Below the pieces are notes generated by a model that ran no database searches, had not been told where the DNA came from, and worked only from the letters and a program-made list of their open reading frames with translations. From NCBI RefSeq assembly GCF_042646165.1, contig NZ_JBHRTC010000023.1: DNA of 64,000 nt; one strand, written 5' to 3'. The position numbers were made by a program, and so were the translations under genes. Positions 36,994-47,187 of this stretch are shown in pieces. The first letter of the stretch is position 1. Each line of letters begins with the position of its first letter. The stretch is from Microbaculum marinum. GTDB taxonomy: Bacteria > Pseudomonadota > Alphaproteobacteria > Rhizobiales > Tepidamorphaceae.

Positions 36994-38058
36994 ATGCGCA
37001 GAACAAAGCTACAGCAAGCAGGAGCCGTCTTCTTCGGCGCGAGGACCGGAGCGATCGCGGCGCTGTCGATGCTCGGCATCGCATCCGCCGTCGCACCGGC
37101 AGCCGCGCAGGTCACGCTGAACGTCAATTCGTGGGCCGGCCCGAGCTATCCGCTCGCCTCGCAGGCGGTGGCGCTGTGCGACGACATTGAGAAAGTCACG
37201 GAGGGCCGCGTCGTCTGCAACATCCTGCCGAAGGCGGTGGCAAGTCCCACCCAGACGTTCGATGCGGTCGCAAGCGGCATCGTCGATATCGGCTACATCG
37301 TGCACGGCTACACCGCCGGCCGTTTCGTGCTGACGAAGGCGCCCGAGTTCCCGCTCTTCGGAGACACCGCGGAGGCGATGTCGGTCGCCTACCAGCGCGT
37401 CTACGACGATATGCTCGCATCGGCAAACGAGCATGACGGGGTCAAGGTCCTGGCGGTTCATACCCACGGACCGGGACAGGTGTTCAACATCCGCCACGAG
37501 GTCAATACGCTCGCCGATCTCGAAGGCCTGAAAATGCGCGTCGGCGGCGGCGTCATCAACGACGTGTCGGAAGCCATCGGGGTGGTGCCGATCCTGAAGC
37601 CGGCGACGGAGGTCTACGAACTGCTCTCCACCGGCGTCGTCGACGGCGTCTTCTTCGCCAAGGATGGCGTCGTGCCCTACAACCTGCCGGACGTGGTCAA
37701 GTATGCTACCTTCGTCCCCGGCGGCATGTACAACATCTCCTTCGGCTGGCTCGCCAACCCCGACAAATGGGAATCGATCCCCGAGGCGGACCGGGCCCTC
37801 ATCGAGCCGCTGATCGGCGAAGGTCTGGCACGCCGGATGGGCAAGGCCTTCGACCAGGCAGACGAGGTTGCCGTCAAGGCGCTCTCGGACGCCGGAATTC
37901 CGATGAACGAGGCAAACGAAGAATTCGTTGCCGAACTGGCCGAAACGACCAAGCCCCTGCGCGAGGCCTGGATTGCGCAAGCCAAGGAAATGGGTGTCGA
38001 TGGTGCAGCGGTTCTCCAGGCGCTTCAGGACGAGGCCGCGGCGGTCAAGACCGATTGA
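36994..38058 (+). CDS. TRAP transporter substrate-binding protein (DctP family)
   Basis: 354 residues with a long signal region (about 1-35, VAPAAAQ). The DctP fold is clear: SWAGPSYPLASQ, GIVDIGYIVHGYTAGRF, and the ligand-binding GLKMRVGGGV segment with the conserved Arg (about 182) that clamps the carboxylate of TRAP ligands. So the cargo should be an organic acid. Strong ribosome site (GGGAGGAAAC). Followed by DctQ across a strong hairpin (38086-38110). Confidence 0.92.
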   Translation: MRRTKLQQAGAVFFGARTGAIAALSMLGIASAVAPAAAQVTLNVNSWAGPSYPLASQAVALCDDIEKVTEGRVVCNILPKAVASPTQTFDAVASGIVDIGYIVHGYTAGRFVLTKAPEFPLFGDTAEAMSVAYQRVYDDMLASANEHDGVKVLAVHTHGPGQVFNIRHEVNTLADLEGLKMRVGGGVINDVSEAIGVVPILKPATEVYELLSTGVVDGVFFAKDGVVPYNLPDVVKYATFVPGGMYNISFGWLANPDKWESIPEADRALIEPLIGEGLARRMGKAFDQADEVAVKALSDAGIPMNEANEEFVAELAETTKPLREAWIAQAKEMGVDGAAVLQALQDEAAAVKTD

Positions 38059-38085
38059 CCGCACACCCAGCGGATTGATGCAGCC

Positions 38086-38110
38086 GGGGCGCGAGGCAAT
38101 CTCGCGCCCC
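38086..38110. terminator. Strong intercistronic hairpin after the TRAP binding protein
   Basis: Perfect 10-bp stem (GGGGCGCGAG at 38086-38095, complement at 38101-38110) with a GCAAT loop, between dctP-type and dctQ-type genes. Likely lowers expression of the membrane subunits relative to the binding protein, or protects the upstream mRNA end. Confidence 0.6.
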
Positions 38111-38126
38111 GCACTCCGGCGGCCCG

Positions 38127-38648
38127 ATGACCAGTAGCATCACCCACAAGCTGGAAACCTGGAGCACGGGTTTCTTTCGCTACGTGACGGCATTCATGCT
38201 GTTTGCGCTGATGTTGCTGACCCTCACCGACGTTCTCGGGCGGTATTTCTTCAACCGTCCCGTCTACGGCGGCCTGGAGCTGACCGAGATCATCCTGGCG
38301 GGAATGATCTTTTCCGCGCTACCGCTCGTCACCTACAAGGGCGAGCACATCGTCGTCGACCTGTTCGAGCCGAGAGCCCCCGCGCTGCGCAGGGCGCAGC
38401 ACGTGGTCACCAACCTGATGGGCGCCCTCGTCGTCGCGGTGCTGTCGCGCCAATTGTGGCTGCGCGCCGAGCGGCTCGAGCGGGCGGGCGAGACGACTAT
38501 CCAGATCAAGATCCCGATAGACATCGTCGCCTACACGATCAGCGGCCTCCTGGCACTGACGGCGATCGCGTTTCTCATACGGGCTTTCTGTCCGGAGACC
38601 TCCCCGAACGACAGAGGCGAGATCACTCGGGGCGAGCCGGACACATGA
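38127..38648 (+). CDS. TRAP transporter small membrane subunit (DctQ family)
   Basis: 173 residues with four membrane helices (about 18-38, 52-70, 90-110, 132-152). DctQ marks include LTDVLGRYFFNRPVYGGLEL (about 29-50) and the KGEHIVVDL loop. It joins DctM in a Na+-driven symporter. Its stop overlaps the dctM start (ATGA). Confidence 0.88.
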   Translation: MTSSITHKLETWSTGFFRYVTAFMLFALMLLTLTDVLGRYFFNRPVYGGLELTEIILAGMIFSALPLVTYKGEHIVVDLFEPRAPALRRAQHVVTNLMGALVVAVLSRQLWLRAERLERAGETTIQIKIPIDIVAYTISGLLALTAIAFLIRAFCPETSPNDRGEITRGEPDT

Positions 38649-39937
38649 TCGAGAGCATCCTGGGGTTTGCCGCCTTCCTCGCACTCGCGTTCCTGCGCGT
38701 GCCGCTGTCGATCGCCATGGGCCTCGTCGGTTTCATCGGCTTCGCCATCCAGGTCAACCTGAACGCCTCCCTGGCGATGGTTGGTCAGGTGGTCTATGAA
38801 ACCGGACTTGCCTATACCCTCTCGGTCATTCCGCTGTTCATCCTGATGGGCAACCTGATCGTCCAGTCGAAACTGGCGGAGGAAATCTACCGCGCGGCCT
38901 ATGCCTTCATTGGCCACAGACCGGGCGGCCTCGCCATGTCGACCATCGTGGCCTGCGGCGGTTTCGGTTCGATCTGCGGATCCGCGCTCGCCACCACCGC
39001 GACCTTCTGCAAGATCGCGGCGCCGTCGATGACGAAGTTCAACTACCAGCCGCATCTGATCGCGGGAACCATCGCGACCGGCGGAACGCTCGGCATCCTC
39101 ATCCCGCCGTCCCTCATTCTCGTCCTCTACGGGATCATGACGGACGAGAACATCGGCCGCCTCTTCGTCGCCGGCATCGTGCCGGGCATACTGGCGGTGC
39201 TCTTCCTTTGCGGGGCCGTGTTGTTCATCGTCACGCGCAACCCTGCTGCCGGACCGAAGGGCAACCGCGAGAACTGGGACACCCGACTGCGTTCGCTGCG
39301 GCGGATCTGGGCCGTCATCGTGCTGTTCGTGGTCATTCTCGGCGGCATCTATGCCGGTGTCTTCACGGCGACCGAAGGTGCCGGCATCGGCGCCTTCGGC
39401 GCGTTGCTGTTCGCGATATTCCTCGGCAATCTGACATTTAGGGAACTGGTCGACGTGCTCGTCCAGACGGCCACCGCCACGGCGGTGCTCTTCATGATCC
39501 TGATCGGGGCGCTGATCTTCGCCAATTTCGTCAATCTCACCACCATGCCCCGCGATCTCGTGAGCTTCATCCAGGCCGCGAACATGCCAGCCGGCGTCGT
39601 GGTGCTGATGATCTGCGCGATCTACATCCTGCTCGGAACGGCGATGGAGGAGCTGTCGATGATCGCCCTCACCGTTCCTCTGTTCTATCCGATCGTGACG
39701 GAAGTCGGCTATTCCGGCATCTGGTTCGGCGTGGCGGTGGTGATCGTCTGCCAGATCGGCCTGACCACCCCGCCGATCGGAATCAACATCTTCGTGGTGA
39801 AGTCGATGATGGACGGTCTGTCGATACGGGACGCGTTCCGCGGCACCTGGCCGTTCAACGCCGCGCTGGTGCTGCTGTTGCTGCTTCTGATCGCGGTGCC
39901 GGATATCGCCACCTTCCTCGTTCAGTACATGCGATAG
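38645..39937 (+). CDS. TRAP transporter large membrane subunit (DctM family)
   Basis: 430 residues, about 12 membrane helices. Family marks: IPLFILMGNL (about 54-63), ACGGFGSICGSALATTATF (about 100-118), TGGTLGILIPPSLILVLYG (about 139-157), and LTTPPIGINIFVVKSM near the C-terminus. It forms the Na+-coupled path for the acid delivered by the DctP protein. The frame is open upstream, but ATGA overlap with dctQ fixes the start at 38645. It converges with the FMN dehydrogenase gene, 9 bp between stops. Confidence 0.92.
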   Translation: MIESILGFAAFLALAFLRVPLSIAMGLVGFIGFAIQVNLNASLAMVGQVVYETGLAYTLSVIPLFILMGNLIVQSKLAEEIYRAAYAFIGHRPGGLAMSTIVACGGFGSICGSALATTATFCKIAAPSMTKFNYQPHLIAGTIATGGTLGILIPPSLILVLYGIMTDENIGRLFVAGIVPGILAVLFLCGAVLFIVTRNPAAGPKGNRENWDTRLRSLRRIWAVIVLFVVILGGIYAGVFTATEGAGIGAFGALLFAIFLGNLTFRELVDVLVQTATATAVLFMILIGALIFANFVNLTTMPRDLVSFIQAANMPAGVVVLMICAIYILLGTAMEELSMIALTVPLFYPIVTEVGYSGIWFGVAVVIVCQIGLTTPPIGINIFVVKSMMDGLSIRDAFRGTWPFNAALVLLLLLLIAVPDIATFLVQYMR

Positions 39938-39946
39938 CGCGCCCGT

Positions 39947-41158
39947 TCACGGCATGAGGTATTGCGCGTCGATTGAGTCTATGCTCGTCGCGCCGCACAG
40001 CTGCATGGTCCGGGTCAGTTCCTGACGCAGGATCGAGACGGCGCGCTCCGCACCGAACTGGCCGGCGGCCGCAAGCCCGTAGAGCGTGGCGCGGCCGATC
40101 ATCACCGCATCCGCACCGAGCGCAAGCGCCTTGAACACGTCGCTGCCGCGACGCACGCCGCCGTCGAGCAGGACATCGGCGCGCCCCGACACGGCCGCCT
40201 TGACCGCGGCCAACGCATCCAGCGTGGCGGGTGCGCCGTCAAGCTGGCGGCCGCCGTGATTGGAGACGACGATCGCATCGGCCCCCAGGTCGGCCAGCGC
40301 CGCCGCATCCCCGGGATGCACGACGCCCTTCACCACCAGCTTGCGCGGCCACAGGTCCCGGATGCGCTTGAGTCCGTCCCAGCTGAACGAAGGATCGTAG
40401 TTCCTGCCGACCGTCGAGGCGACCGTGGAGGAGTCGTGCGAGGGCACGAAATCCTCCATATTCCCGAAGCGGGGGTACCCGCGCCGAAGCGTCGTGTAGA
40501 CCCACTCGGGGTGCAGCGCGAAGTCGAGAACGTTCCGGCCGGTCAGCCTGAACGGGACCGCGAAGTCGTTCCTGTAGTCGCGCTCCCGGTTGCCGCCGAC
40601 CGGCAGGTCGACCGTGATGATCAGCGCCTCGTAGTCGGCCGCGTCGGCGCGGCGGATCAGCTTCTCCGTGAAGTCGCACTGCCTGAAGATGTAGGACTGG
40701 AACCACAGCGGCCCGTCGATGCGTTCCCGCAGGTCCTCGATCGACACGCTGGACGTCGTCGAAAGCGCGAAGGGGATGTCGGCGTCCGCCGCCGCCCTGG
40801 CAAGCGCAAGATCTCCCCTGGGCCAGACGAAGCCCATGCCGCCGGTCGGCCCGATCGCAAACGGCAGGCCGCGCCCGGAGCCCAATATCGTGGACCTCAG
40901 ATCCGGCTTGGAGACGTCGACCAGGACGCGCGGCATCAGCCGATGCCGGCCGAAGGCGGCCGAGTTGGCCTGCAACGTCACCTCGTCCTCGGCGCCGCCG
41001 TCGATGAAATCGAATATGCCTCGCGGCAGCCGCTTTCTCGCCGCCTCGCGCAGGTTCGCGATATTGCGCGCCTTGCTGGCCCTCGAGCGGTGCCAGGGGA
41101 ATGCGGACGGCGGGGCCGTATTGCCGCTGGAGTCGGGCTTCGCCACGGTATCAGTCAT
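39947..41158 (-). CDS. FMN-dependent 2-hydroxyacid dehydrogenase/oxidase (LldD/mandelate dehydrogenase family)
   Basis: 403 residues, FMN beta/alpha barrel. Visible marks: DFIDGGAEDEVTL (about 50-62), the FMN-binding GPTGGMGF, the LWFQSYIF strand, and the active-site SNHGGRQLDG (about 293-302) with its catalytic His and substrate Arg; C-terminal DGGVRRGSDVFKALALGA and GRATLYGLAA. It oxidises an L-2-hydroxy acid (lactate, mandelate, glycolate or a sugar acid) to the 2-oxo acid. An operator copy at 41211-41224, just upstream, places it in the LacI regulon, so the TRAP ligand is probably its substrate or precursor. Confidence 0.92.
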   Translation of the reverse strand: MTDTVAKPDSSGNTAPPSAFPWHRSRASKARNIANLREAARKRLPRGIFDFIDGGAEDEVTLQANSAAFGRHRLMPRVLVDVSKPDLRSTILGSGRGLPFAIGPTGGMGFVWPRGDLALARAAADADIPFALSTTSSVSIEDLRERIDGPLWFQSYIFRQCDFTEKLIRRADAADYEALIITVDLPVGGNRERDYRNDFAVPFRLTGRNVLDFALHPEWVYTTLRRGYPRFGNMEDFVPSHDSSTVASTVGRNYDPSFSWDGLKRIRDLWPRKLVVKGVVHPGDAAALADLGADAIVVSNHGGRQLDGAPATLDALAAVKAAVSGRADVLLDGGVRRGSDVFKALALGADAVMIGRATLYGLAAAGQFGAERAVSILRQELTRTMQLCGATSIDSIDAQYLMP

Positions 41159-41210
41159 TTCGATCGACTACCTCTGTTCGCGGCAGCGGCGCTACGCTAT
41201 GCTCCGTCGG

Positions 41211-41224
41211 TGTTAACGTGAACA
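41211..41224. promoter_or_regulatory. LacI-type operator candidate O3
   Basis: TGTTAACGTGAACA, a 14-bp palindrome with a central CG and one mismatched pair, lies 53 bp upstream of the FMN dehydrogenase ATG. It differs from O2 at few positions. This site links the minus-strand dehydrogenase to the LacI regulator 5 kb away. Confidence 0.7.
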
Positions 41225-41454
41225 TTAGGCTCACCGGCGTTCGACCTCAAGGCCCAACACAGGCTGCTGGAAATCAAAAAGCGCTCCCGCGCCAATGGTT
41301 TGGCGCAGGCTGGCCGAATGCCCTCGGCGGCGACGCCCCGATGGCCGGCTGGGGCGGCAGGCGGTGTCTCCGCAGGGGCCATCGGCATCGGATTTCCGGA
41401 TGGGTCAGGCGGACAACGGCCGGACGGACAGGCAGCGGCTGCAAGGAGGCGCCC

Positions 41455-42048
41455 ATGAAACTCTACATGTCGAAGAACTCACCCTACGTGCGCATCGTGC
41501 GCGTGGTTCTGCGGGAAAACCCGAAGGTCGCCGATGTGACGGAGCTGGAAATCGACCCGCGGGATCCTGCGACGGGCTTCTGGTCGGTGAACCCGATCGC
41601 CCGCATCCCGACACTGGAACTGGACGACGGGACGGTGATCGCGGAGTCCGACCTGATATGCCGACATCTCGACGACATGGCCGGAGGAGCGCTCTACGCG
41701 CCGCTGCGCGACAATGCCTCGCGGCTGGCAATTCTCGGCATCGCGCAGGGAATGCTGGATCGCGGCGTCGCGGCCCGCACCGAAAGGATGCGCCCGGGCG
41801 GGCCGGACCAGGCGGCGTTCGTGGAGACGCATTTCGCCGCGATCCGGCGCGCTGCGGATGCCCTGGAGTCGATTGCGCCCGCGGCGGTCGATACGCCGGA
41901 CATCGCCGATATCGCAGTCGCCTGCACGGTGGCGTGGCTGGATTTCCGTCACCCGGAGGTCGACGTGCGGGCGGGCCGGCCGGGCCTGTCGAGATGGTTT
42001 TCCGAAATGGACGCCAGGGACTCGATGGCCTCCACCCGTCCAAGCTGA
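41455..42048 (+). CDS. Glutathione S-transferase-like protein
   Basis: 197 residues. N-terminal thioredoxin-like domain with MKLYMSKNSPYVRIVRVVL (about 1-19; Ser near residue 9 as possible catalytic residue), the cis-Pro element ARIPTLELDDG (about 48-58) and AESDLICRHLD, then an all-helical domain. It would conjugate or isomerise a substrate with glutathione. GGAGG lies 6 nt before the ATG at 41455; longer upstream frames have no such site. It points toward the livF gene of system 2 and stands 230 bp downstream of operator O3, which could also affect it. Confidence 0.85.
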   Translation: MKLYMSKNSPYVRIVRVVLRENPKVADVTELEIDPRDPATGFWSVNPIARIPTLELDDGTVIAESDLICRHLDDMAGGALYAPLRDNASRLAILGIAQGMLDRGVAARTERMRPGGPDQAAFVETHFAAIRRAADALESIAPAAVDTPDIADIAVACTVAWLDFRHPEVDVRAGRPGLSRWFSEMDARDSMASTRPS

Positions 42049-42049
42049 A

Positions 42050-42744
42050 CTAGACTTCCATCCACTCCCTGCGCAGCGCGTGGTCGGCCTCGAGTTCGGC
42101 CGGCGTTCCCGAGAAGACGATGCGGCCGTGCCCCATGACGTACAGCCGCTCGGATATCTCCGGGGCGATCGTCAGCTTCTGTTCGACCAGCAGGATCGAG
42201 GCGCCGCGCCGGGCAATCTCCAGCAGCAGTTCCTTGACCTTCGCGACCATCAGCGGCGCCAGTCCCTCGGTCGGCTCGTCGACCATGACCAGATCCGGGT
42301 CGCCCATCAGCGTCCGGCACATGGCGAGCATCTGCTGCTCGCCGCCGGACAGGAACCCCGCGGCGGTGTCGGCGCGCTCGCGCAGCACGGGAAACAGGTC
42401 GTAGGCGTCCTCCGGGCTCCAGCGCCCCTTGCCGCGTCCCGACTTGACGCCGAGCAGCAGGTTGTTGCGGACGCTGAGGCTGGGAAAGATGTCGCGGTTC
42501 TCCGGTACGTAGCCGACGCCGCAATGGGCGATCTGGTGCGGCTCCAGGCCGAGCAGTTCCATGTCGCCGAAGCGGATGCTGCCGTCGGCCTGGACGAGGC
42601 CCATGATCGCCTTGATCGTCGTCGACCGGCCGGCGCCGTTGCGACCCATCAGGCTGACGATCTGTCCTGCTTCGACGTCGAGGTCGATGCCGTCGATCAC
42701 GTGGCTCTTGCCGTAGTAGGCGTTCAGGTTGCGAACCTGGAGCA

Positions 42745-42745
<1 letters not shown>
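42050..42745 (-). CDS. livF: Liv-type ABC transporter ATPase LivF (system 2) with Arg in Walker A
   Basis: 231 residues with LivF features: signature LSGGEQQ (about 131-137), Walker B LVMVDEPTEGLAP and LVEQK. The Walker A loop reads GRNGAGRST (about 36-44): the lysine that holds the ATP beta- and gamma-phosphates is Arg (CGG codon). In most ABC ATPases this change stops hydrolysis, so either this subunit is a weak or inactive half-site, relying on LivG, or the base call is wrong. Everything else is intact. Its start overlaps the livG stop (TGATG). Confidence 0.9.
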
Positions 42746-43496
<751 letters not shown>

Positions 43497-43500
<4 letters not shown>

Positions 43501-44759
43501 GCTGCCGCCTCCCCGCCCATGCGGGTCCGCACGTCGGCCCAGGCGCCGCCGACGCTGCGGATCGTTTCCCGCAGAAGGAACGCGCCGACAGCCAGGGCGC
43601 CGAGCCCGAACGCCCAGGCCCGCCAGGCGTCGGCGTCGTACTCGATGCCGCCCAGGCTCATGGTCGTCGTCAGCGCGCCCGGCTGCGACAGGTGGTAGCT
43701 GGACTCGATCACCACGACGGCCCCGATAAGCAGGATCGCCCCGGTCACGAACGCCAGGGCGTAGGCGGGCAGCAGTCGGTGCATGAGCCGGGCCCGCAGC
43801 ACCGGTTCGTGGACCGCCAGGATGCCCGACACCCCATTGGGAGCGTACACGACGACGATGATGAAGAAGACGCCCAGGTAGAACATCCAGGCTTCGGTGT
43901 AGGCGCTCAGGACGATCGACAGGGCCGTGTAGATGATGGCGCCGAGCACCGGGCCGAGGAAGTACCCGGTCCCGCCGATATAGGCCATCATCAGGACGCT
44001 TGCCGAATACTCGATTCCGACGGCCTGCGCGGTGATGATCTCGAAGTTGATCGCAAACAGGCTGCCGGCGATCCCCGCGAAGAACCCGGACAGCGCAAAC
44101 ATCAGGAACCGGACCGTCTGCGGATTGTAGCCGACGAAGGCGACGCGCTGCGGATTGTCGCGCACGGCGTTGGCCATGCGTCCGAGCGGGGTCTGGGTGA
44201 TCAGATACATCAGCAGGGCCGAGACCAGCATCCAGGCGGCGATGACATAGTAGACGTCGCGTTGCGGCCCCATCGTCAGGTCGAACAGGACAGGCCCGCT
44301 CATCCTGTCCCCCGAGATGCCCTCCTCGCCGCCGAAATAGCCGCGGATGATGTTGGAACAGGCCGCCACCAGTTCCGCGAAGCCCAGCGAGATCATCGCG
44401 AAGATCGTGCCGGAGCGACGCGTCGAGACCCAGCCGAGAATGATTCCGACGGCAAGCCCCATCAGGCCGCCGACGATCGGCAGGAGCGGAACCGGCAACG
44501 GCAGGTCGCCGTCGGTGATGGCGTTGAGGGCGTGAAGGGCGGTGAAGCCGCCGAGGCCGAAATACACCGCATGCCCGAACGACAGCAGGCCGCTCTGGCC
44601 GAGCAGCATGTTGTAGGACAGCGCGAAGACGATGCCGATGCCCAGCTGGTTGAGGAGGGTCAGCGCGTAGCGGCTGTCGAACATGTGAGGAAGCAATGCC
44701 AGCAGGACGACCGTCCCGAGGACGAGCGCCAGCGGCGCGAAGCGGCTACCGAGGGTCAT
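43497..44759 (-). CDS. livM: Liv-type ABC transporter permease LivM (system 2), extended C-terminus
   Basis: 420 residues, about 90 longer than the LivM of system 1. The family core (about 1-310) includes LSYNMLLGQSGLLSFGHAVY and the GTGYFLGPVLGAI segment. The extra C-terminal part (about 320-420) adds two probable membrane helices (YALAFVTGAILLIGAVVV and AFGLGALAVGAFLL). The start at 44759 is chosen because AAGGAGG lies 11 nt upstream; a start at 44798 would place that site inside the gene. Confidence 0.9.
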
Positions 44760-44787
44760 CGCCGTCGGACCTCCTTGAACGCGACGA

Positions 44788-45732
44788 TCATGAATCACGT
44801 GTCCCCAAGAGCCCGCGCGGTCGCAGCACCAGGATCAGGACCATGAGAAGGTAGGGAAGGATCGGGGCGACGTCCGAGATCCGTTTCGACCACAGCTCGT
44901 GCAGCGGAACCTCCTGAAGGTTCACGCCGACCGTCGCAAAGACGTCCGTCAGCGACACGTCGATCGCGACCGCGGTCGTCTGGATGACGCCGATGAGGAG
45001 CGAGGCGATGAAGGCGCCGGTCAGCGATCCGAGCCCGCCGACGATGATGACGACGAACACGATCGTCCCCAGTGCCCGCGCCATGCCGGGTTCCGTAACG
45101 AAGGCGTTGCCGCCGATGACCCCGGCAAGGCCGGCAAGGCCGGTGCCGGCTCCGAACACCAGCATGAAGATGCGCGGCACGTTGTGGCCGAGCGTACCGA
45201 CGGTTTCCGGATGGGTCAGCGCGGCCTGGATGATCTGGCCCGTCCGCGTCCTGGCAATGATGCCGTAGAGGAACACGAACATGGCGATGGAGACCGCCAT
45301 CATGAAGATCTTGTAGGCGGAGTAGGACGTGCCGCCGATCTGGAAGAGGGCGAAGTCGAGATCGAGCGGCACGGAATACGGGACCGGGTTCCGTCCCCAG
45401 ATCAGGACCACCGTTTCCTCGATCAGCAGTGCCAGACCGAAGGTGAACAACAGTTCTGCCACGTGGCCGTGACGGTGCACGGTCCTGAGAAAGTAGCGCT
45501 CTACCAATGCGCCGATGCAGCCGACCAGGATCGGCGCGACCACGAGCCCGGGCCAGAACCCGACGATCGTGCTGATCTGATAGGCGAAGTAGGCGCCCAG
45601 CATATAGAACGAGGCATGGGCGAAGTTGAGCACGCCCATCATGCTGAAGATGAGCGTCAAGCCGCTCGACATCATGAACAACAGCAATCCGTAGACGATT
45701 CCGTTGAACAGGAAGAATATCCAACCTTCCAC
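44788..45732 (-). CDS. livH: Liv-type ABC transporter permease LivH (system 2)
   Basis: 314 residues, about 8 membrane helices, with LivH marks SSGLTLIFSMMGVLNFAHAS (about 22-41) and GGLGSLTGAFIASLLIG near the C-terminus. Start is a GTG at 45732 behind GAGGCGG. It is 115 bp after the binding-protein stop; the gap holds a hairpin and a direct repeat. Confidence 0.9.
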   Translation of the reverse strand: MEGWIFFLFNGIVYGLLLFMMSSGLTLIFSMMGVLNFAHASFYMLGAYFAYQISTIVGFWPGLVVAPILVGCIGALVERYFLRTVHRHGHVAELLFTFGLALLIEETVVLIWGRNPVPYSVPLDLDFALFQIGGTSYSAYKIFMMAVSIAMFVFLYGIIARTRTGQIIQAALTHPETVGTLGHNVPRIFMLVFGAGTGLAGLAGVIGGNAFVTEPGMARALGTIVFVVIIVGGLGSLTGAFIASLLIGVIQTTAVAIDVSLTDVFATVGVNLQEVPLHELWSKRISDVAPILPYLLMVLILVLRPRGLLGTRDS

Positions 45733-45764
45733 GACCGCCTCGCAAGTGTCAGTGAAGCGGCGGA

Positions 45765-45797
45765 CCGGCCGTGCGCGGGAAAGTTCGCACGGGCCGG
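45765..45797. terminator. Intercistronic hairpin after the Liv system 2 binding protein
   Basis: CCGGCCGTGCG (45765-45775) pairs with 45786-45797 with one bulged G and a 10-nt loop, between the binding-protein gene and livH. Same placement as the hairpins in the sugar ABC and TRAP operons. Confidence 0.5.
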
Positions 45798-45803
45798 CCG
45801 CCA

Positions 45804-45829
45804 GTTCGGACCGGGCCGGTTCGGACCGG
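45804..45829. repeat. Two direct copies of GTTCGGACCGG
   Basis: GTTCGGACCGG occurs at 45804-45814 and again at 45819-45829 in the gap between livH and the binding-protein gene. It may be a protein-binding site or slippage product; no function can be assigned. Confidence 0.45.
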
Positions 45830-45847
45830 ACCTGTTGGGCTCAGGGG

Positions 45848-47092
45848 CTATTCGGGACGCTGCATCTCGCAGGTCGTCGGAAGCACGGTGTCCTCAAGCG
45901 CGAACTCCTGGTCGGTCTTGAAGCCGATGCCGCTGTTTTCGAGGTCGAACTTCTGGCCTTTTGCAAGCGTCGCCAGATACAGCTTCTGCTGCGACTGGTG
46001 GTCGTCCTTGCGCATCCAGACCTCGCCGACCGGCGTGTCGATGCGCATGTCCTCCAGCGCGAACGCCACCGCCTTCGGATCGGCGCTTCCCGCCTCGTTG
46101 ATGGCCTTGGTCAGCATGTCCATCAGCACTCCGACGCGGTAGTAGGCCCAGTCGAACTCCGGATACTGTGCCTTGAATTCGGTGACGATCGCGTCCGTCT
46201 CCTCGTTCGGCACGTTGGAATGCCATTCGGAGATCTGCCGGACATGATCCACGCCGGCATCGCCGAGCGCCGAGACGCCACCCAGCAGGCCCGCGTAGAA
46301 CGTCAGCCATTCGACGTCGAGGCCGGAGTCCTTGCCCGCGTTGACCAGAAGCGACAGGTCGTTGCCCCAGTTGCCGGTGATCACCGCATCGGCGCCGGAC
46401 TGCTGGATCTTCGCGACATAGGGCGAGAAATCCTTGACCTTGACCAGCGGGTGGAGGTCGTTGCCCACGATCTCGATGTCGGGCCGCTTCTCGGCGATCA
46501 TCTTCTCCGCCGCCGCGGCGACCGCGTGCCCGAAGGAGTAGTCCTGGTTGATCAGGTAGATCTTCTTGATCTCCGGACGGTCGACCAGGTAGTCGGTCAT
46601 CGCCGCGATCTTCATGTCGACATGGGCGTCGAAGCGGAAATGCCAGAAGCTGCATTTCTCGTTGGTCAGCGCCGGATCGATGGCCGCATAGTTGAGGAAC
46701 AGAAGCTCCTCTCCCGGATTGCGCTGGTTGTACTTGTTGATCGCGTCGACCAGCGCATGGGCCACCGACGACCCGTTGCCCTGGACCACGTAGCGGATCC
46801 CCTGATCGATTGCGCTCTGCAGGACGGTGAGGCTTTCCGCGGCGTTGATCTTGTTGTCGAAAGGGACGATCTCGTAGGTGAGCCCGTCCGGCAGGGCGTT
46901 TTCGGCATTCAGTTGCTCGGCCATGAACCGGAAGTGGGCAAGGCCCGCATTGCCGATATTGGCGAAGCCGCCGCTCAGCGGGTCGATATAGGCGATCTTG
47001 ACCGGTTCCGCGGAAGCCATTCCCGGCACGAGCGCCGACGCGACGGCCGCCAGAGCAGTTCCGAATATCGCATTGCGCAAGGTTCGTCTCAT
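45848..47092 (-). CDS. Liv-type ABC transporter substrate-binding protein (system 2)
   Basis: 414 residues: signal peptide (1-28, GMASAEP) and a type I periplasmic-binding fold (KIAYIDPLSGGFANIGNAG; VQGNGSSVAHAL; YLINQDYSFGHA). It has a Cys in NEKCSFWHFRFDAHVDMK and a Cys near the end (TTCEMQRP). The WHFRFD motif is typical of the branch annotated as branched-chain amino-acid or amide binding in alphaproteobacteria, but ligands there are diverse. It is the first transporter gene of the operon, 95 bp after the GntR stop. Confidence 0.9.
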   Translation of the reverse strand: MRRTLRNAIFGTALAAVASALVPGMASAEPVKIAYIDPLSGGFANIGNAGLAHFRFMAEQLNAENALPDGLTYEIVPFDNKINAAESLTVLQSAIDQGIRYVVQGNGSSVAHALVDAINKYNQRNPGEELLFLNYAAIDPALTNEKCSFWHFRFDAHVDMKIAAMTDYLVDRPEIKKIYLINQDYSFGHAVAAAAEKMIAEKRPDIEIVGNDLHPLVKVKDFSPYVAKIQQSGADAVITGNWGNDLSLLVNAGKDSGLDVEWLTFYAGLLGGVSALGDAGVDHVRQISEWHSNVPNEETDAIVTEFKAQYPEFDWAYYRVGVLMDMLTKAINEAGSADPKAVAFALEDMRIDTPVGEVWMRKDDHQSQQKLYLATLAKGQKFDLENSGIGFKTDQEFALEDTVLPTTCEMQRPE

Positions 47093-47187
47093 TCTGATTT
47101 CCTCCGTTTGTTACGTCTGTTGGCGGGTGTTCTTGCGTTCTTGTGCTTCTTGTTGGCTGGCTCCAGGCTTCTCCTGCCTGCTCGGGC

